Shown here one piece after another: positions 8,235 through 16,399 of a stretch of DNA of 64,000 nt. Position 1 is the stretch's first letter, and each line of letters starts with the position of its first letter. Position numbers and translations under genes: made by a program. The notes under the pieces are model-generated. The model worked only from the letters and a program-made list of their open reading frames with translations, did no database searches and had not been told where the DNA came from. The stretch spans positions 126,584-190,583 of the forward strand of contig DEXG01000039.1 in the NCBI GenBank assembly GCA_002364005.1, given 5' to 3'. Source of the stretch: Phycisphaerales bacterium UBA3190 (lineage in GTDB: Bacteria; Planctomycetota; Phycisphaerae; Phycisphaerales; UBA1924).

Positions 8235-8759
8235 TCAGTTTTCGTCGCCGCTCGGCGCGTCGTTGACGGGCTCGTCGGCGGGGTTTGTGTTCGATGCGTC
8301 GCCGGTTTCGGGTGTTTCGCCCGATTGCGTCTGGTCGCTCTCGATGCCCGGGGTGGTGCTCATGGTGTCTTCGATCGCCTGTTCCGGATCGGCGATTGCG
8401 CCCTCACCGGTTCCATCAGTGTCTTGGGCATTCTCGTCCTCGATGGCTTCGCCCATGGCCCCGGTGCCCTCTTCAGCCGGTGTGCTGATGGTGGGGGTGC
8501 CGGATGCGGCAACCTGGGGGCGGGTGCCGAAGTTCAGCACGATCGCGGTGATGAGGAAGAGCACGAAGATGGTGATGGTGGCCATGGTGAGCACATCGCC
8601 GGTCTTGGTGCCGAAGGCCGTCTGGCCGGCTCCGCCGCCACCGCCGCCGGCACCGAAGGCGCCGCTCAGCCCGCCGCCCTGCGGGCGCTGAATCAGCACG
8701 AGCAGGATCATCGCGATCGAGATGATCATGAACACGCCCACAAGCAGGTTCGTGAGCAT
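8235..8759 (-). CDS. secG: Protein translocase subunit SecG with long acidic tail
   Basis: A 174-aa protein. Residues 1-27 (LTNLLVGVFMIISIAMILLVLIQ) form the first membrane segment, followed by the SecG signature QRPQGGGLSGAFG with a polyglycine run, AFGTKTGDVLTMATI, and a second membrane segment ending VLNFG. This is the accessory subunit of SecYEG. After the second segment comes an unusual ~90-residue acidic Thr/Glu/Asp/Pro-rich tail; ordinary SecG proteins are about 75-110 residues in total. I use the ATG at 8759 (GGAG just upstream). A GTG at 8831 would add 24 atypical residues. It lies between tpiA and yicC on the same strand. Confidence 0.92.
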   Translation of the reverse strand: MLTNLLVGVFMIISIAMILLVLIQRPQGGGLSGAFGAGGGGGGAGQTAFGTKTGDVLTMATITIFVLFLITAIVLNFGTRPQVAASGTPTISTPAEEGTGAMGEAIEDENAQDTDGTGEGAIADPEQAIEDTMSTTPGIESDQTQSGETPETGDASNTNPADEPVNDAPSGDEN

Positions 8760-8938
8760 GGGGCTCCATGTGTACGCGAGCGTCAGTGAGCTTTGCGCGA
8801 GTGTGGTATGGATCGGTAAACTCAGGTCCACGATCGGCTCCCGGTGTTCATTCTCGTGTATCGCCCGGGCCCGAGCGGGCCGTCAGGGGCAGGGGCAAGT
8901 CTAGGCGCTCAACAGACTTGCTTCAGATATTCGATGCC

Positions 8939-9712
8939 TCAGACCTGATGGGCCTGGCCTGCCCGGATGATGCTCAGGAAATCGTCGGCCTTGAGTGAGG
9001 CCCCGCCGATGAGCCCGCCGTCGATATCGGGCATGGCCATCAGTTCGGCGGCATTCCCGGGCTTCATCGAGCCGCCGTAGATGATCCTGATCGCGTCAGC
9101 CGCCTGCTGGTCGTACATGGTGGCGATCAGCTCCCTGATTTTGGCGTGGGCGTCCTGAGCGTCTTCGGGGGTCGCGGTCTTGCCCGTCCCGATGGCCCAG
9201 ACGGGTTCATAGGCGATGACGACCGATCCGAGCTGGTCCTTGCTGATGCCCTCAAGCCCGGCGCGGGTCTGGTGCTCGTTGATCGCGTCGGTTTTGCCGC
9301 TCTCACGCTGTTCGAGGGTTTCGCCGATGCACAGAACCGCCTGCAGGCCAGCGTCGAGGGCGGCACGGGTCTTCTTGTTCACCAGCAGGTCGGTCTCCCC
9401 GACCACATGGCGGCGCTCGGAGTGCCCGGTAAGCACGCTGGAGACCCCGCAGTCCTTGAGCATGTCCAGCGAGACTTCGCCGGTGAACGCCCCGTTGGGC
9501 TGGAAATACGCGTCCTGTGCTCCGAGGGTGATACCCGACCCGCCGAGCTTGGCGGCGATATCGCGCAGGTAGACGAACGGCGGGTAGATCGCCACATCGA
9601 CGCCGGCGTCACGCTGGAACCCTGATGCCAGCGTCTGCGCGAGCTGGATCCCGCCCTGAGCGTCGGTGTTCATCTTCCAGTTGCCGCCGATAAAAGTGGT
9701 GCGATTGGCCAT
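8939..9712 (-). CDS. tpiA: Triosephosphate isomerase
   Basis: A 257-aa glycolytic enzyme that interconverts dihydroxyacetone phosphate and glyceraldehyde 3-phosphate. It has GGNWKMN (Asn11, Lys13), TGHSERR (His97), YEPVWAIGTGK (Glu169 as base) and the phosphate-binding YGGSMKPGN and GGLIGGASL loops. All catalytic residues are present and the length is standard. The ATG at 9712 is set by homology to the family N-terminus and by GGAG eight bases upstream. The frame stays open 46 codons further but that part is not conserved. It heads a minus-strand run with secG, yicC and the phosphotransferase, and is divergent from the halogenase-like gene across a 126-base gap. Confidence 0.97.
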   Translation of the reverse strand: MANRTTFIGGNWKMNTDAQGGIQLAQTLASGFQRDAGVDVAIYPPFVYLRDIAAKLGGSGITLGAQDAYFQPNGAFTGEVSLDMLKDCGVSSVLTGHSERRHVVGETDLLVNKKTRAALDAGLQAVLCIGETLEQRESGKTDAINEHQTRAGLEGISKDQLGSVVIAYEPVWAIGTGKTATPEDAQDAHAKIRELIATMYDQQAADAIRIIYGGSMKPGNAAELMAMPDIDGGLIGGASLKADDFLSIIRAGQAHQV

Positions 9713-9838
9713 CTTTGGGCTCCGAGTCGTGTGATGCTGTTGGCTTGCCGATTGATACGATGTAAGGTGTGAGTCTAGCGTGCAATCGCCCGCAACTCCC
9801 CCTGATACCCTATCGAGCGTCGTTTTGGAGAAGAGCGC

Positions 9839-11623
9839 ATGATCAGCCAACCCGAACAGTGTACGGAAGTCGATGTCGTCATCGTGGGCGGGGGCCCGAG
9901 CGGCTCGACCGTCTCATCCCTGCTCAAGAAGTACAACCCCGATCTGAGCGTGATGATCTTGGAAAAGGCCAAGTTCCCCCGCGAGCATGTGGGCGAATCC
10001 CAGCTGCCGGGCATCAGCGCGATCCTCGATGAGATGGGCGTCTGGGACAAGGTCGAAGCGGCCAACTTCCCGGTAAAGCTGGGCGGCTCGTACACATGGG
10101 GCAAAGACGCAGACGCCTGGGACTTCGATTTCTACCCCGCCGAGGAGTTCGAGGACCAGGAACGCCCAGCCAAGTACGAGGGACAGCGGCGTCACACGGC
10201 CTTCCAGGTCGAGCGGGACCGCTACGACGAGATCCTGCTCCGTCACAGCGAGGAGCTGGGGACGATCGTCCGCGAGGAGACCATGGTTCGTGAGGTGATG
10301 GTCAACGGCGACCGGATCGAGGGGCTCAAGCTTACCACGGGCGAGGTCATCAAGGCACGCCACTATGTCGACGGCTCGGGCGATGCGGCGATCCTGCGCA
10401 AGGCGCTGGGGGTCGAGAGCGATGCACCGACGCATTTGCGCAATGTGGCGTTCTGGGATTACTGGGACAACGCCAAGTGGGCCGTCGAAATCGGCGTGGG
10501 CGGGACCCGTGTGCAGGTCCGCTCGCTTCCCTACGGCTGGATCTGGTTCATCCCGCTGGGCCCCTCGCGTGCTTCGGTCGGGCTGATCTGCCCGAGCGAA
10601 TACTACAAGGAATCGGGGATGAGCCCCAAGGAGCTGTACCTCAAGGCGGTTCAGGAGCAGCCCGAGATCCGCGAGTTGCTCAAAGACGCAAACAGCGATA
10701 CCGATAGCAATGTGCTGACGACCAAGAACTGGTCGCACCTTGCCGATCGGCTCACGGGTGAGAACTGGTGGATCTGCGGCGAAGCCGCGGGCTTTGCCGA
10801 CCCGATCCTGGCCGCGGGCATGACGCTGGCGCACGGCACCTCCCGTGAGGTCGCGTACTCGATCCTCGAGGTCGAGCGTGGCGAGCTCGACCCAGAATGG
10901 GTCAAGAAGATCTACGACGAGAAGGGGCGGCGCAATATCCGCCAGCATATCCGGTTCGCCGAGTATTGGTACGCGGCCAACGGTCGGTTCACCGATCTGC
11001 AGGAGTACTGCAAGGAGATCGCCAAGGAATCGGGGCTGAGTCTCAACCCGTCCCAGGCGTGGCGATGGCTCGCGCAGGGCGGCTTCACGAATCAGACGAT
11101 CGAGCAGGCGGGCTTCGGCGCGTTCGATGTCGGTTCATCCAAGCAGCTCATCAACCGATTCAGCGGTCGCGAGAGCAAGTTCCAGATCACCAAGCTCAAC
11201 GAGTTCAAGCTCAACCTCAACAACGCTGAAGAGGTGTACATGGGCGAGCTTCGCAACGGGCGCATCAACCGGGTCATGTGCTACAAGCGTGGCGAGTCGC
11301 TGCTCCCCATGACCGGTGCGTGGAAGACCATGGTTGATATCCTCAAGCAAGAATCAGACCTTGAGACGATTTACAAGGCGCTGGGCGAGGGCGTGGCCAG
11401 GAAATCGACCGGCGGTGCCAAGAACATCGGCGTCTTCGTGTTCCTCCAAACGCTGGAGGTCATGGTCAACGAGGGCTGGGTCATCGGTCGCCATAACAAG
11501 AAACGCCCGCTGGGGAACCTGCAGGGCAGCCGCATGATCCGGTCTGAGAAGGATGCCCGCGAGGCACTCAAGGACGCCAAGGCGACGATCAAGTTCGCGT
11601 TTGATGCGCCGATCGAATCCTGA
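9839..11623 (+). CDS. Flavin-dependent halogenase-like oxidoreductase
   Basis: A 594-aa FAD enzyme. VVIVGGGPSG (13-22) is the Rossmann dinucleotide site and VGESQLPGI (51-59) the second family motif. VKLGGSYTWG (79-88) carries Lys80, which aligns with the catalytic Lys in the KxGxxFxWG context of halogenases. GWIWFIP (233-239) matches the GWxWxIP halogenase motif exactly, and the following stretch satisfies FxPxSxG. GEAAGFADPILAAGM is the second FAD-binding region. The C-terminal ~200 residues form an extra helical domain with no motif I recognise. Chlorination or bromination of an unknown substrate is plausible; a non-halogenating monooxygenase or reductase of the same superfamily remains possible. 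There is no adjacent flavin reductase or biosynthetic cluster. GGAG upstream supports the ATG at 9839. Confidence 0.8.
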   Translation: MISQPEQCTEVDVVIVGGGPSGSTVSSLLKKYNPDLSVMILEKAKFPREHVGESQLPGISAILDEMGVWDKVEAANFPVKLGGSYTWGKDADAWDFDFYPAEEFEDQERPAKYEGQRRHTAFQVERDRYDEILLRHSEELGTIVREETMVREVMVNGDRIEGLKLTTGEVIKARHYVDGSGDAAILRKALGVESDAPTHLRNVAFWDYWDNAKWAVEIGVGGTRVQVRSLPYGWIWFIPLGPSRASVGLICPSEYYKESGMSPKELYLKAVQEQPEIRELLKDANSDTDSNVLTTKNWSHLADRLTGENWWICGEAAGFADPILAAGMTLAHGTSREVAYSILEVERGELDPEWVKKIYDEKGRRNIRQHIRFAEYWYAANGRFTDLQEYCKEIAKESGLSLNPSQAWRWLAQGGFTNQTIEQAGFGAFDVGSSKQLINRFSGRESKFQITKLNEFKLNLNNAEEVYMGELRNGRINRVMCYKRGESLLPMTGAWKTMVDILKQESDLETIYKALGEGVARKSTGGAKNIGVFVFLQTLEVMVNEGWVIGRHNKKRPLGNLQGSRMIRSEKDAREALKDAKATIKFAFDAPIES

Positions 11624-11654
11624 TCGAACCAGAGCGAAGAAGCAATGTGCTCAG

Positions 11655-11686
11655 AATCACTCGCCTTGGGCGAGTGATTTTTCTTT
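11655..11686 (+). terminator. Rho-independent terminator after the halogenase-like gene
   Basis: An 11-bp perfect stem (11655-11665 with 11669-11679), a 3-base loop and a T-rich tail on the plus strand. It overlaps the last codons of the convergent glycosyl-phosphate transferase gene (stop at 11657), so it doubles as coding sequence. Confidence 0.8.
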
Positions 11687-13060
11687 GCTGCTTGCCGGCT
11701 TCTTGCTGCGTGGCTTGGAGTCGGCGGCTGCGGCGTGGATCTGCGACTGACGCGCGACCTTGATCGCGTAGATGCCGATGTACGAGGCCATCATCAGGGC
11801 CAGGGCGTAGATGAGGCGGCCGCGGAAGTAGCTGAGCATCACGCCCATGATGGCGAACACCAGCCCGATGCCATAGAGCGTGAAGACAGCGCCCTTGACG
11901 CCGAAGGCCCGCTTGAGCATGTGGTGCAGGTGGTCCGCGTCGGGGTCGGACATCTTCTTGCCCGCCAGCTTGCGACGGATGATCGCCAGGGCGGTATCAA
12001 TGATCGGGATCGCGTAGATGATGAGGCCCGCGGCGACGAGCCATGTCTTGCCCGTGTCGCCCAGCGACAGGATCATGACGGCGCTGCAATAGCCCAGCAG
12101 CAGCGAGCCCGTATCGCCCAGGAAGATCGAGGCGGGATTGAAGTTGTGGGGCAGGAAGCCCAGGCAGGCGCCGAGTACGGCGAGTCCAAAGATGATGCGT
12201 GGGGCATCGAAGACGCCGTCGTCGAGCATCGCCAGGGTGAGGGCGATGGCCAGAAGCCCGGCCATGGCGATGGATGTGACGCCCGTGAGCAGGCCGTCGA
12301 GCCCATCGATGAAGTTCGATGCGTTGCAAGCGCCGAGCACGAAGATGGCGATGATCGCGGTGCCGGACCAGTAGATGAGGTCCAGCTCAATGCTCGATCC
12401 CAAGCCGGGGATATCGCCCGGGAGCGGGATGTGATAGATCAGGTCCTGATTGTTGAGCAGGTTCCCGATGGGCGAGAGGATGCCCGCGGCGACATTAATC
12501 CCGATATTGCCCAGGGCCAGCGCGGCGGCGGCGATGAGCTGCCCGCCGAGCTTGACGCGTGGCGGGATGCCCGTGACATCATCCAGCAGCCCGACAAGGA
12601 CGATCGAGGTCATGCCCAGAGCGATCCAGAGCGGGACGATGGGCTTGGCATAGCCATCGATCAGGTGCTCGGGCTTGATCTCGTGATACTGAACGAGCAG
12701 GGGGATCTCGGCCCCGAAGTAGCTGAAGATGATGCCCGCGACGATGCCCAAGTAGACAGCGACCCCACCGAGGTAGGCGATTGGCATCTTGTGGATCTTG
12801 CGCGCTTCTGAAGGGTGGTCGACGATCCCGTTGGCGATGGCGAGCTTCCGGACCAGCGGGGTCATGAGCACCGTGACGATGAACGCAACGGCGAAGACCA
12901 GGATGTAGCCCGAAAGGATGTCGAGCTGCGTGCTCGCCGATTTGGCGATCGAAGAGGCGCTGGCGACCGTATCGACGGCTTGCGTCGCGGGCTGGAAATC
13001 AGCAGTTGATGATTCGGTAGCGAATGGATCGGTGCCGATCTGACCGAGGTTGGGGATCAT
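11657..13060 (-). CDS. WecA/TagO-like undecaprenyl-phosphate sugar-1-phosphate transferase
   Basis: A 467-aa polytopic membrane enzyme of glycosyltransferase family 4 (MraY/WecA). It transfers a UDP-sugar 1-phosphate to undecaprenyl phosphate to start polysaccharide assembly. Seen in the sequence: HKMPIAYLGGV (90-100), LLDDVTG (Asp160-Asp161), NASNFIDGLDGL (246-257), GDTGS (315-319) and the terminal HLHH (377-380), the catalytic and metal/substrate residues of the family. About ten membrane segments. An extra ~45-residue soluble N-terminus precedes the first segment. Its ATG overlaps the stop of the upstream epimerase gene (ATGA), so they are translationally coupled. It is the last gene of the exopolysaccharide locus. 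The donor sugar is not determinable. Confidence 0.92.
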   Translation of the reverse strand: MIPNLGQIGTDPFATESSTADFQPATQAVDTVASASSIAKSASTQLDILSGYILVFAVAFIVTVLMTPLVRKLAIANGIVDHPSEARKIHKMPIAYLGGVAVYLGIVAGIIFSYFGAEIPLLVQYHEIKPEHLIDGYAKPIVPLWIALGMTSIVLVGLLDDVTGIPPRVKLGGQLIAAAALALGNIGINVAAGILSPIGNLLNNQDLIYHIPLPGDIPGLGSSIELDLIYWSGTAIIAIFVLGACNASNFIDGLDGLLTGVTSIAMAGLLAIALTLAMLDDGVFDAPRIIFGLAVLGACLGFLPHNFNPASIFLGDTGSLLLGYCSAVMILSLGDTGKTWLVAAGLIIYAIPIIDTALAIIRRKLAGKKMSDPDADHLHHMLKRAFGVKGAVFTLYGIGLVFAIMGVMLSYFRGRLIYALALMMASYIGIYAIKVARQSQIHAAAADSKPRSKKPASSKEKSLAQGE

Positions 13061-14079
13061 GACACGCCCCCCTCGACCTTGGCTTCAAGGCCGAGCTGCT
13101 GATGCAGGTCCTTGATGGTTTGCTTGAGCGTGTAGCGGGGTTCAAAGCCGATCGCCCCGCGGATCCGATCCAGGTCGGGCTTGCGGTGGCGGAGGTCCTC
13201 GAAGCCCTTGGGATAGGCGTCGTCGTACGGGATGAGTTCGATTGAGGAGCCCGAGCCGAGCGTTTCGATGACCTGCTCAGCAAGCTCACCGATCGCGATG
13301 GGGTGGTCTGAACCGATGTTATACACGCGTCCTGTGCACCCGGGGGTTCTCAGGAGCGCGGGCAGGGCACGAACGACATCCCGCGCATCGCAGAAGCAGC
13401 GGGTCTGTGTGCCGTCCCCGAAGACGCGGAGGTTTTCGCCGGCGTCGGCGGCTTGGACGAATCGGGGCAGGACCATGCCGTATCTCCCGATCTGGCGTGG
13501 CCCGACCGTGTTGAAGAATCGGCAGCAGACGGTCTCGAGCCCGTGCTGCTGGGTGTAGCCCAGCGCGAGGTGCTCGTCGATGGCTTTGGCGTGTGCGTAC
13601 GACCATCGCGTGACGGTGGTGGGGCCCAGCAGCAGGTCGTCGCCCTCGGAGAAGACGCTCGTGCCAGGCTTGCCGTAGACCTCGGACGAGGATGCAATGA
13701 GCACCTTGGCGTTGCCGTGCTCGAGTGCGTAGCGGAGGACCTCATCGGTCTCGATGATGTTGGATCGGATCGACCCGATCGGGTCGCTGAGGACCAGCTC
13801 GACGCCCACGGCCGCGGCGAGGTGGTAGATCTCGTCGAAGTGCTGGCCATCGAGCTGTGGAAGCCCGTCGCTGACGCTGGCTTCGATGAAACGGATCTTG
13901 TCGCTGACACCCGCGAGGTTGCTGCGTCGCCCGGTGGAGAGGTTATCGATGATGGTGACCTCGTCGCCATTGGCGACGAGAAGGTCGAGCAGGTGCGAGC
14001 CGATAAAACCGGCGCCGCCGGTGACCAGCACACGCTTGGGCGGGCCGGGCTGTTCGTTCGATGGGTCCTGCACGCCCAA
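13057..14079 (-). CDS. NAD-dependent sugar epimerase/dehydratase
   Basis: A 340-aa extended short-chain dehydrogenase acting on a nucleotide sugar. VTGGAGFIGSHL (19-30) binds NAD. ASSSEVYG (129-136) and the SYAHAK motif (Tyr161, Lys165) give the catalytic Ser-Tyr-Lys set. RFFNTVGPRQ and the YNIGS element are typical of UDP-glucuronate decarboxylases and UDP-glucose 4-epimerases. The exact reaction cannot be assigned. The start is TTG at 14079, supported by GAGGAG eight bases upstream. It overlaps the following transferase gene by four bases and follows the Wzc-like gene closely, so it probably supplies a sugar precursor for the same polymer. Confidence 0.93.
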   Translation of the reverse strand: MGVQDPSNEQPGPPKRVLVTGGAGFIGSHLLDLLVANGDEVTIIDNLSTGRRSNLAGVSDKIRFIEASVSDGLPQLDGQHFDEIYHLAAAVGVELVLSDPIGSIRSNIIETDEVLRYALEHGNAKVLIASSSEVYGKPGTSVFSEGDDLLLGPTTVTRWSYAHAKAIDEHLALGYTQQHGLETVCCRFFNTVGPRQIGRYGMVLPRFVQAADAGENLRVFGDGTQTRCFCDARDVVRALPALLRTPGCTGRVYNIGSDHPIAIGELAEQVIETLGSGSSIELIPYDDAYPKGFEDLRHRKPDLDRIRGAIGFEPRYTLKQTIKDLHQQLGLEAKVEGGVS

Positions 14080-14100
14080 AGCGATAACTCCTCGATCCGG

Positions 14101-16302
14101 TCAGATCGCCTGTGGTGCGTCCTCGGCGTGGTACTTGTGGGAGGTCCGGATGTTCTTCCGCATGTAGCCGCCTGCGGAGCTTCGGACCCCGTTGACGAGG
14201 ACACCCAGGAACTCGGCACGGGTATCGCTGAGTTCGTTCTTGAGTCGAGCGACCTGCCCGCGTTTCTCCTGCATGGCCCGGGCGACCAGCAGCGTCGCAT
14301 CGACCTGAGCCGCGAGGGTTGAGGCGTCGCCGGCGACGATTGCGGGTGCGACATCGAGCAGCACAAGGTCGTACTTCGCCGAGACCTCGGCGAGCACCTG
14401 ACCCATGTGCTCATTGCCGAGTCGCTCGACCACGCGGAGGTTGCGTGAGCCGGCGGGCATGATGTCGAGCCCGTTGCTGAGCGATTGGATTGCGTCGACG
14501 CAATGGCTCTCGCCCGCGAGGACCTCGGCGAGGCCGGGATGGTCCTGGATGCCGAACTCGGTGTGGATGCGTGCACGCCGGAAGTTGGTATCGATCACGA
14601 GGACCTTCTTGCTCGTCGCGGCACAGGCAAGGGCCAGGTTGGTCGTCACGCTGGTAGCACCCGAGCCGGGCATGGCACCGACGACGAGCAGCGTGGTATG
14701 GCCATGCTCGCCCATCTTCTTGGAGATCTTGGTCCGGAGCTGCCGGTAGTGTTCTGCGAGCACCGAGTTTGGGCTGTCGCTGAAGACGGTCGCAAGCGAT
14801 TCGTGCTTGGCGGGGTCTTCCTCGGCATCGGGGATGAGGCCAAGGATTGGTGTGCGGGGGATCAGGGCGATGTCCGCCGGGCTCTTCACGCGTTGGTCGA
14901 GCATCTCGAAGACAACGAGCACGCCGCCGACGAGCCCGGTGGTGAAGATCACCCCGAGCGGGACCATGATGATGAGCACGGGGAACGATGGGCGGTCGGG
15001 CACATTGGCACCCTTGCGAACCATGATCCGGCTGGCGGTATCGAGCCCCGAGTTCTGGTTGATGGTTGCGAGGTTGGACTCGTGTTCACCCTTGAGTTCC
15101 AGGGCGCTGTCGAGCTGGCGGTTGATTTCGGTAATTTCTTCGCTGAGTCTGGTCAGCGTGTTCAGGCGTGCGGCCAGATCCTCACGCTGTGAGACGAGGT
15201 CCTCGATCTGAGCCTGGAACTGGCTCAGGGCCATCCGGGTTGCACCGATTCTTGACTCGAAGGCCTCGAGTAGTTTCTGCTCACGGGTTGTCTCGAGTTG
15301 ACGCTTGGTTGCGTCGAGCGACTGGAGTGCCTGCTTGTAGCTGCGGTGCTCGCGCCCGATGCCGGCCTGTTCGAGCGAGATCAGGGAGGATTCGAAATCG
15401 ATCACGCGCTGCTTGAGAGTCAGGATCAGCGGATCCTGCTCCACCCGGTCGCGCAGGGTTGAGTCGTAGACGATCGGGGTGTCCTTCTGCAGCTGTTCCT
15501 CGTCGCCTTGCAGGATCACGCGGTACGCCTCGATCTGCTGCTGAAGGCCGATGATCTGCGCGTTGACAAGGTAGAGTGCCTCGGCTTCAGCGGAGTCCTT
15601 GACATCGATGGTGTCGATGTCCTGATGCTCGAGCAGGCGGTTCTTGCGATCGGTCAGTTCCACGATCGCATCCTTAGCGTCGCTGATGGCCTTGCGGATC
15701 TGCTCCTTGCGTTGGGTCACGGTCGAGCTGGTGCCGGAGGAAACGGTCCGGATGTAGTTCTCCTGGACGAGACGGGCCAAGCCGGCTGCATCCTCACGAT
15801 CGCCCACACTCACCGAGAGCTCGATGAGGTAACTGTTGGGGATCGCATTGGCCTTGATGACCTTCTCGATATCCTCGTAGGCCTCGACGACATCGAATCG
15901 GCCATTCTCGATGTACTTGTTGTACCACCCCGGGGCCTCAGCGGCCAGGCGCCCGTCGTCGAGCACGGCGCGTCGGACGGTTTCGCCCTTGATGGTCTCG
16001 ACCTGGGTGCCTATGAAGCGGGCCATTTCGTCTTCGTCGATCTGGTCGCTGCCGATGGTTGCGATTTCGTTCTGCACCGGCGAACACTCGAAGAGCACCG
16101 ATGACCTGAACTTCGGGAAGAAGGTCAGTAAGAAGAAGTGCGCAACGACACCGACAACCGCCCCGAGAACGACCGCGCCGACGAGGAGGAACTTGTACTT
16201 CTGCAGCAGCTTGAGCGGGTCAAATGTGGGCCCGTTGCCAGAACCACCGGGGGCCGAGCGGGGTGGACCCATCGGGGGGCGGGTGTTGGGTGTGCTGCTC
16301 AT
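14101..16302 (-). CDS. Wzc-like polysaccharide co-polymerase with degenerate kinase domain
   Basis: A 733-aa inner-membrane protein. After a Pro/Gly-rich N-terminus come a membrane segment (about 38-60), a long periplasmic Wzz domain with coiled coil (about 65-435), a second membrane segment (about 441-465) and a cytoplasmic CpsD/CapB-like ATPase domain (about 500-733). In that domain the Walker A motif reads PGSGATS, so Ala549 replaces the essential Lys. Walker A' (VLVIDTN, Asp571) and Walker B (LVLLDVAP, Asp650) remain. The usual C-terminal tyrosine cluster is absent; only two Tyr occur in the last 25 residues. It would control polymer length or export but probably does not autophosphorylate. 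The ATG at 16302 has GGAG seven bases upstream and is preferred to a GTG at 16332. Confidence 0.9.
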   Translation of the reverse strand: MSSTPNTRPPMGPPRSAPGGSGNGPTFDPLKLLQKYKFLLVGAVVLGAVVGVVAHFFLLTFFPKFRSSVLFECSPVQNEIATIGSDQIDEDEMARFIGTQVETIKGETVRRAVLDDGRLAAEAPGWYNKYIENGRFDVVEAYEDIEKVIKANAIPNSYLIELSVSVGDREDAAGLARLVQENYIRTVSSGTSSTVTQRKEQIRKAISDAKDAIVELTDRKNRLLEHQDIDTIDVKDSAEAEALYLVNAQIIGLQQQIEAYRVILQGDEEQLQKDTPIVYDSTLRDRVEQDPLILTLKQRVIDFESSLISLEQAGIGREHRSYKQALQSLDATKRQLETTREQKLLEAFESRIGATRMALSQFQAQIEDLVSQREDLAARLNTLTRLSEEITEINRQLDSALELKGEHESNLATINQNSGLDTASRIMVRKGANVPDRPSFPVLIIMVPLGVIFTTGLVGGVLVVFEMLDQRVKSPADIALIPRTPILGLIPDAEEDPAKHESLATVFSDSPNSVLAEHYRQLRTKISKKMGEHGHTTLLVVGAMPGSGATSVTTNLALACAATSKKVLVIDTNFRRARIHTEFGIQDHPGLAEVLAGESHCVDAIQSLSNGLDIMPAGSRNLRVVERLGNEHMGQVLAEVSAKYDLVLLDVAPAIVAGDASTLAAQVDATLLVARAMQEKRGQVARLKNELSDTRAEFLGVLVNGVRSSAGGYMRKNIRTSHKYHAEDAPQAI

Positions 16303-16399
16303 ATCGCTGCTCCAATGAGAATCGCCAATCACTACAAATTAGTTATTGGACCTGTGCTGTCATGCCCTCAGGGTCGAGCATGTGGTTTCATCGGTTCGA

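Noticed and set aside
9713..9850. 46-codon N-terminal extension of tpiA
   Set aside because: The family starts at the ATG at 9712, which has a good ribosome binding site; the extension is not conserved and overlaps the divergent promoter.
11735..12811. Plus-strand open frame of 358 codons opposite the WecA-like gene
   Set aside because: Antisense to a gene with complete family motifs. The composition (Asp/Arg/Gly/Gln-rich) is typical of a complementary-strand artefact in GC-rich DNA.
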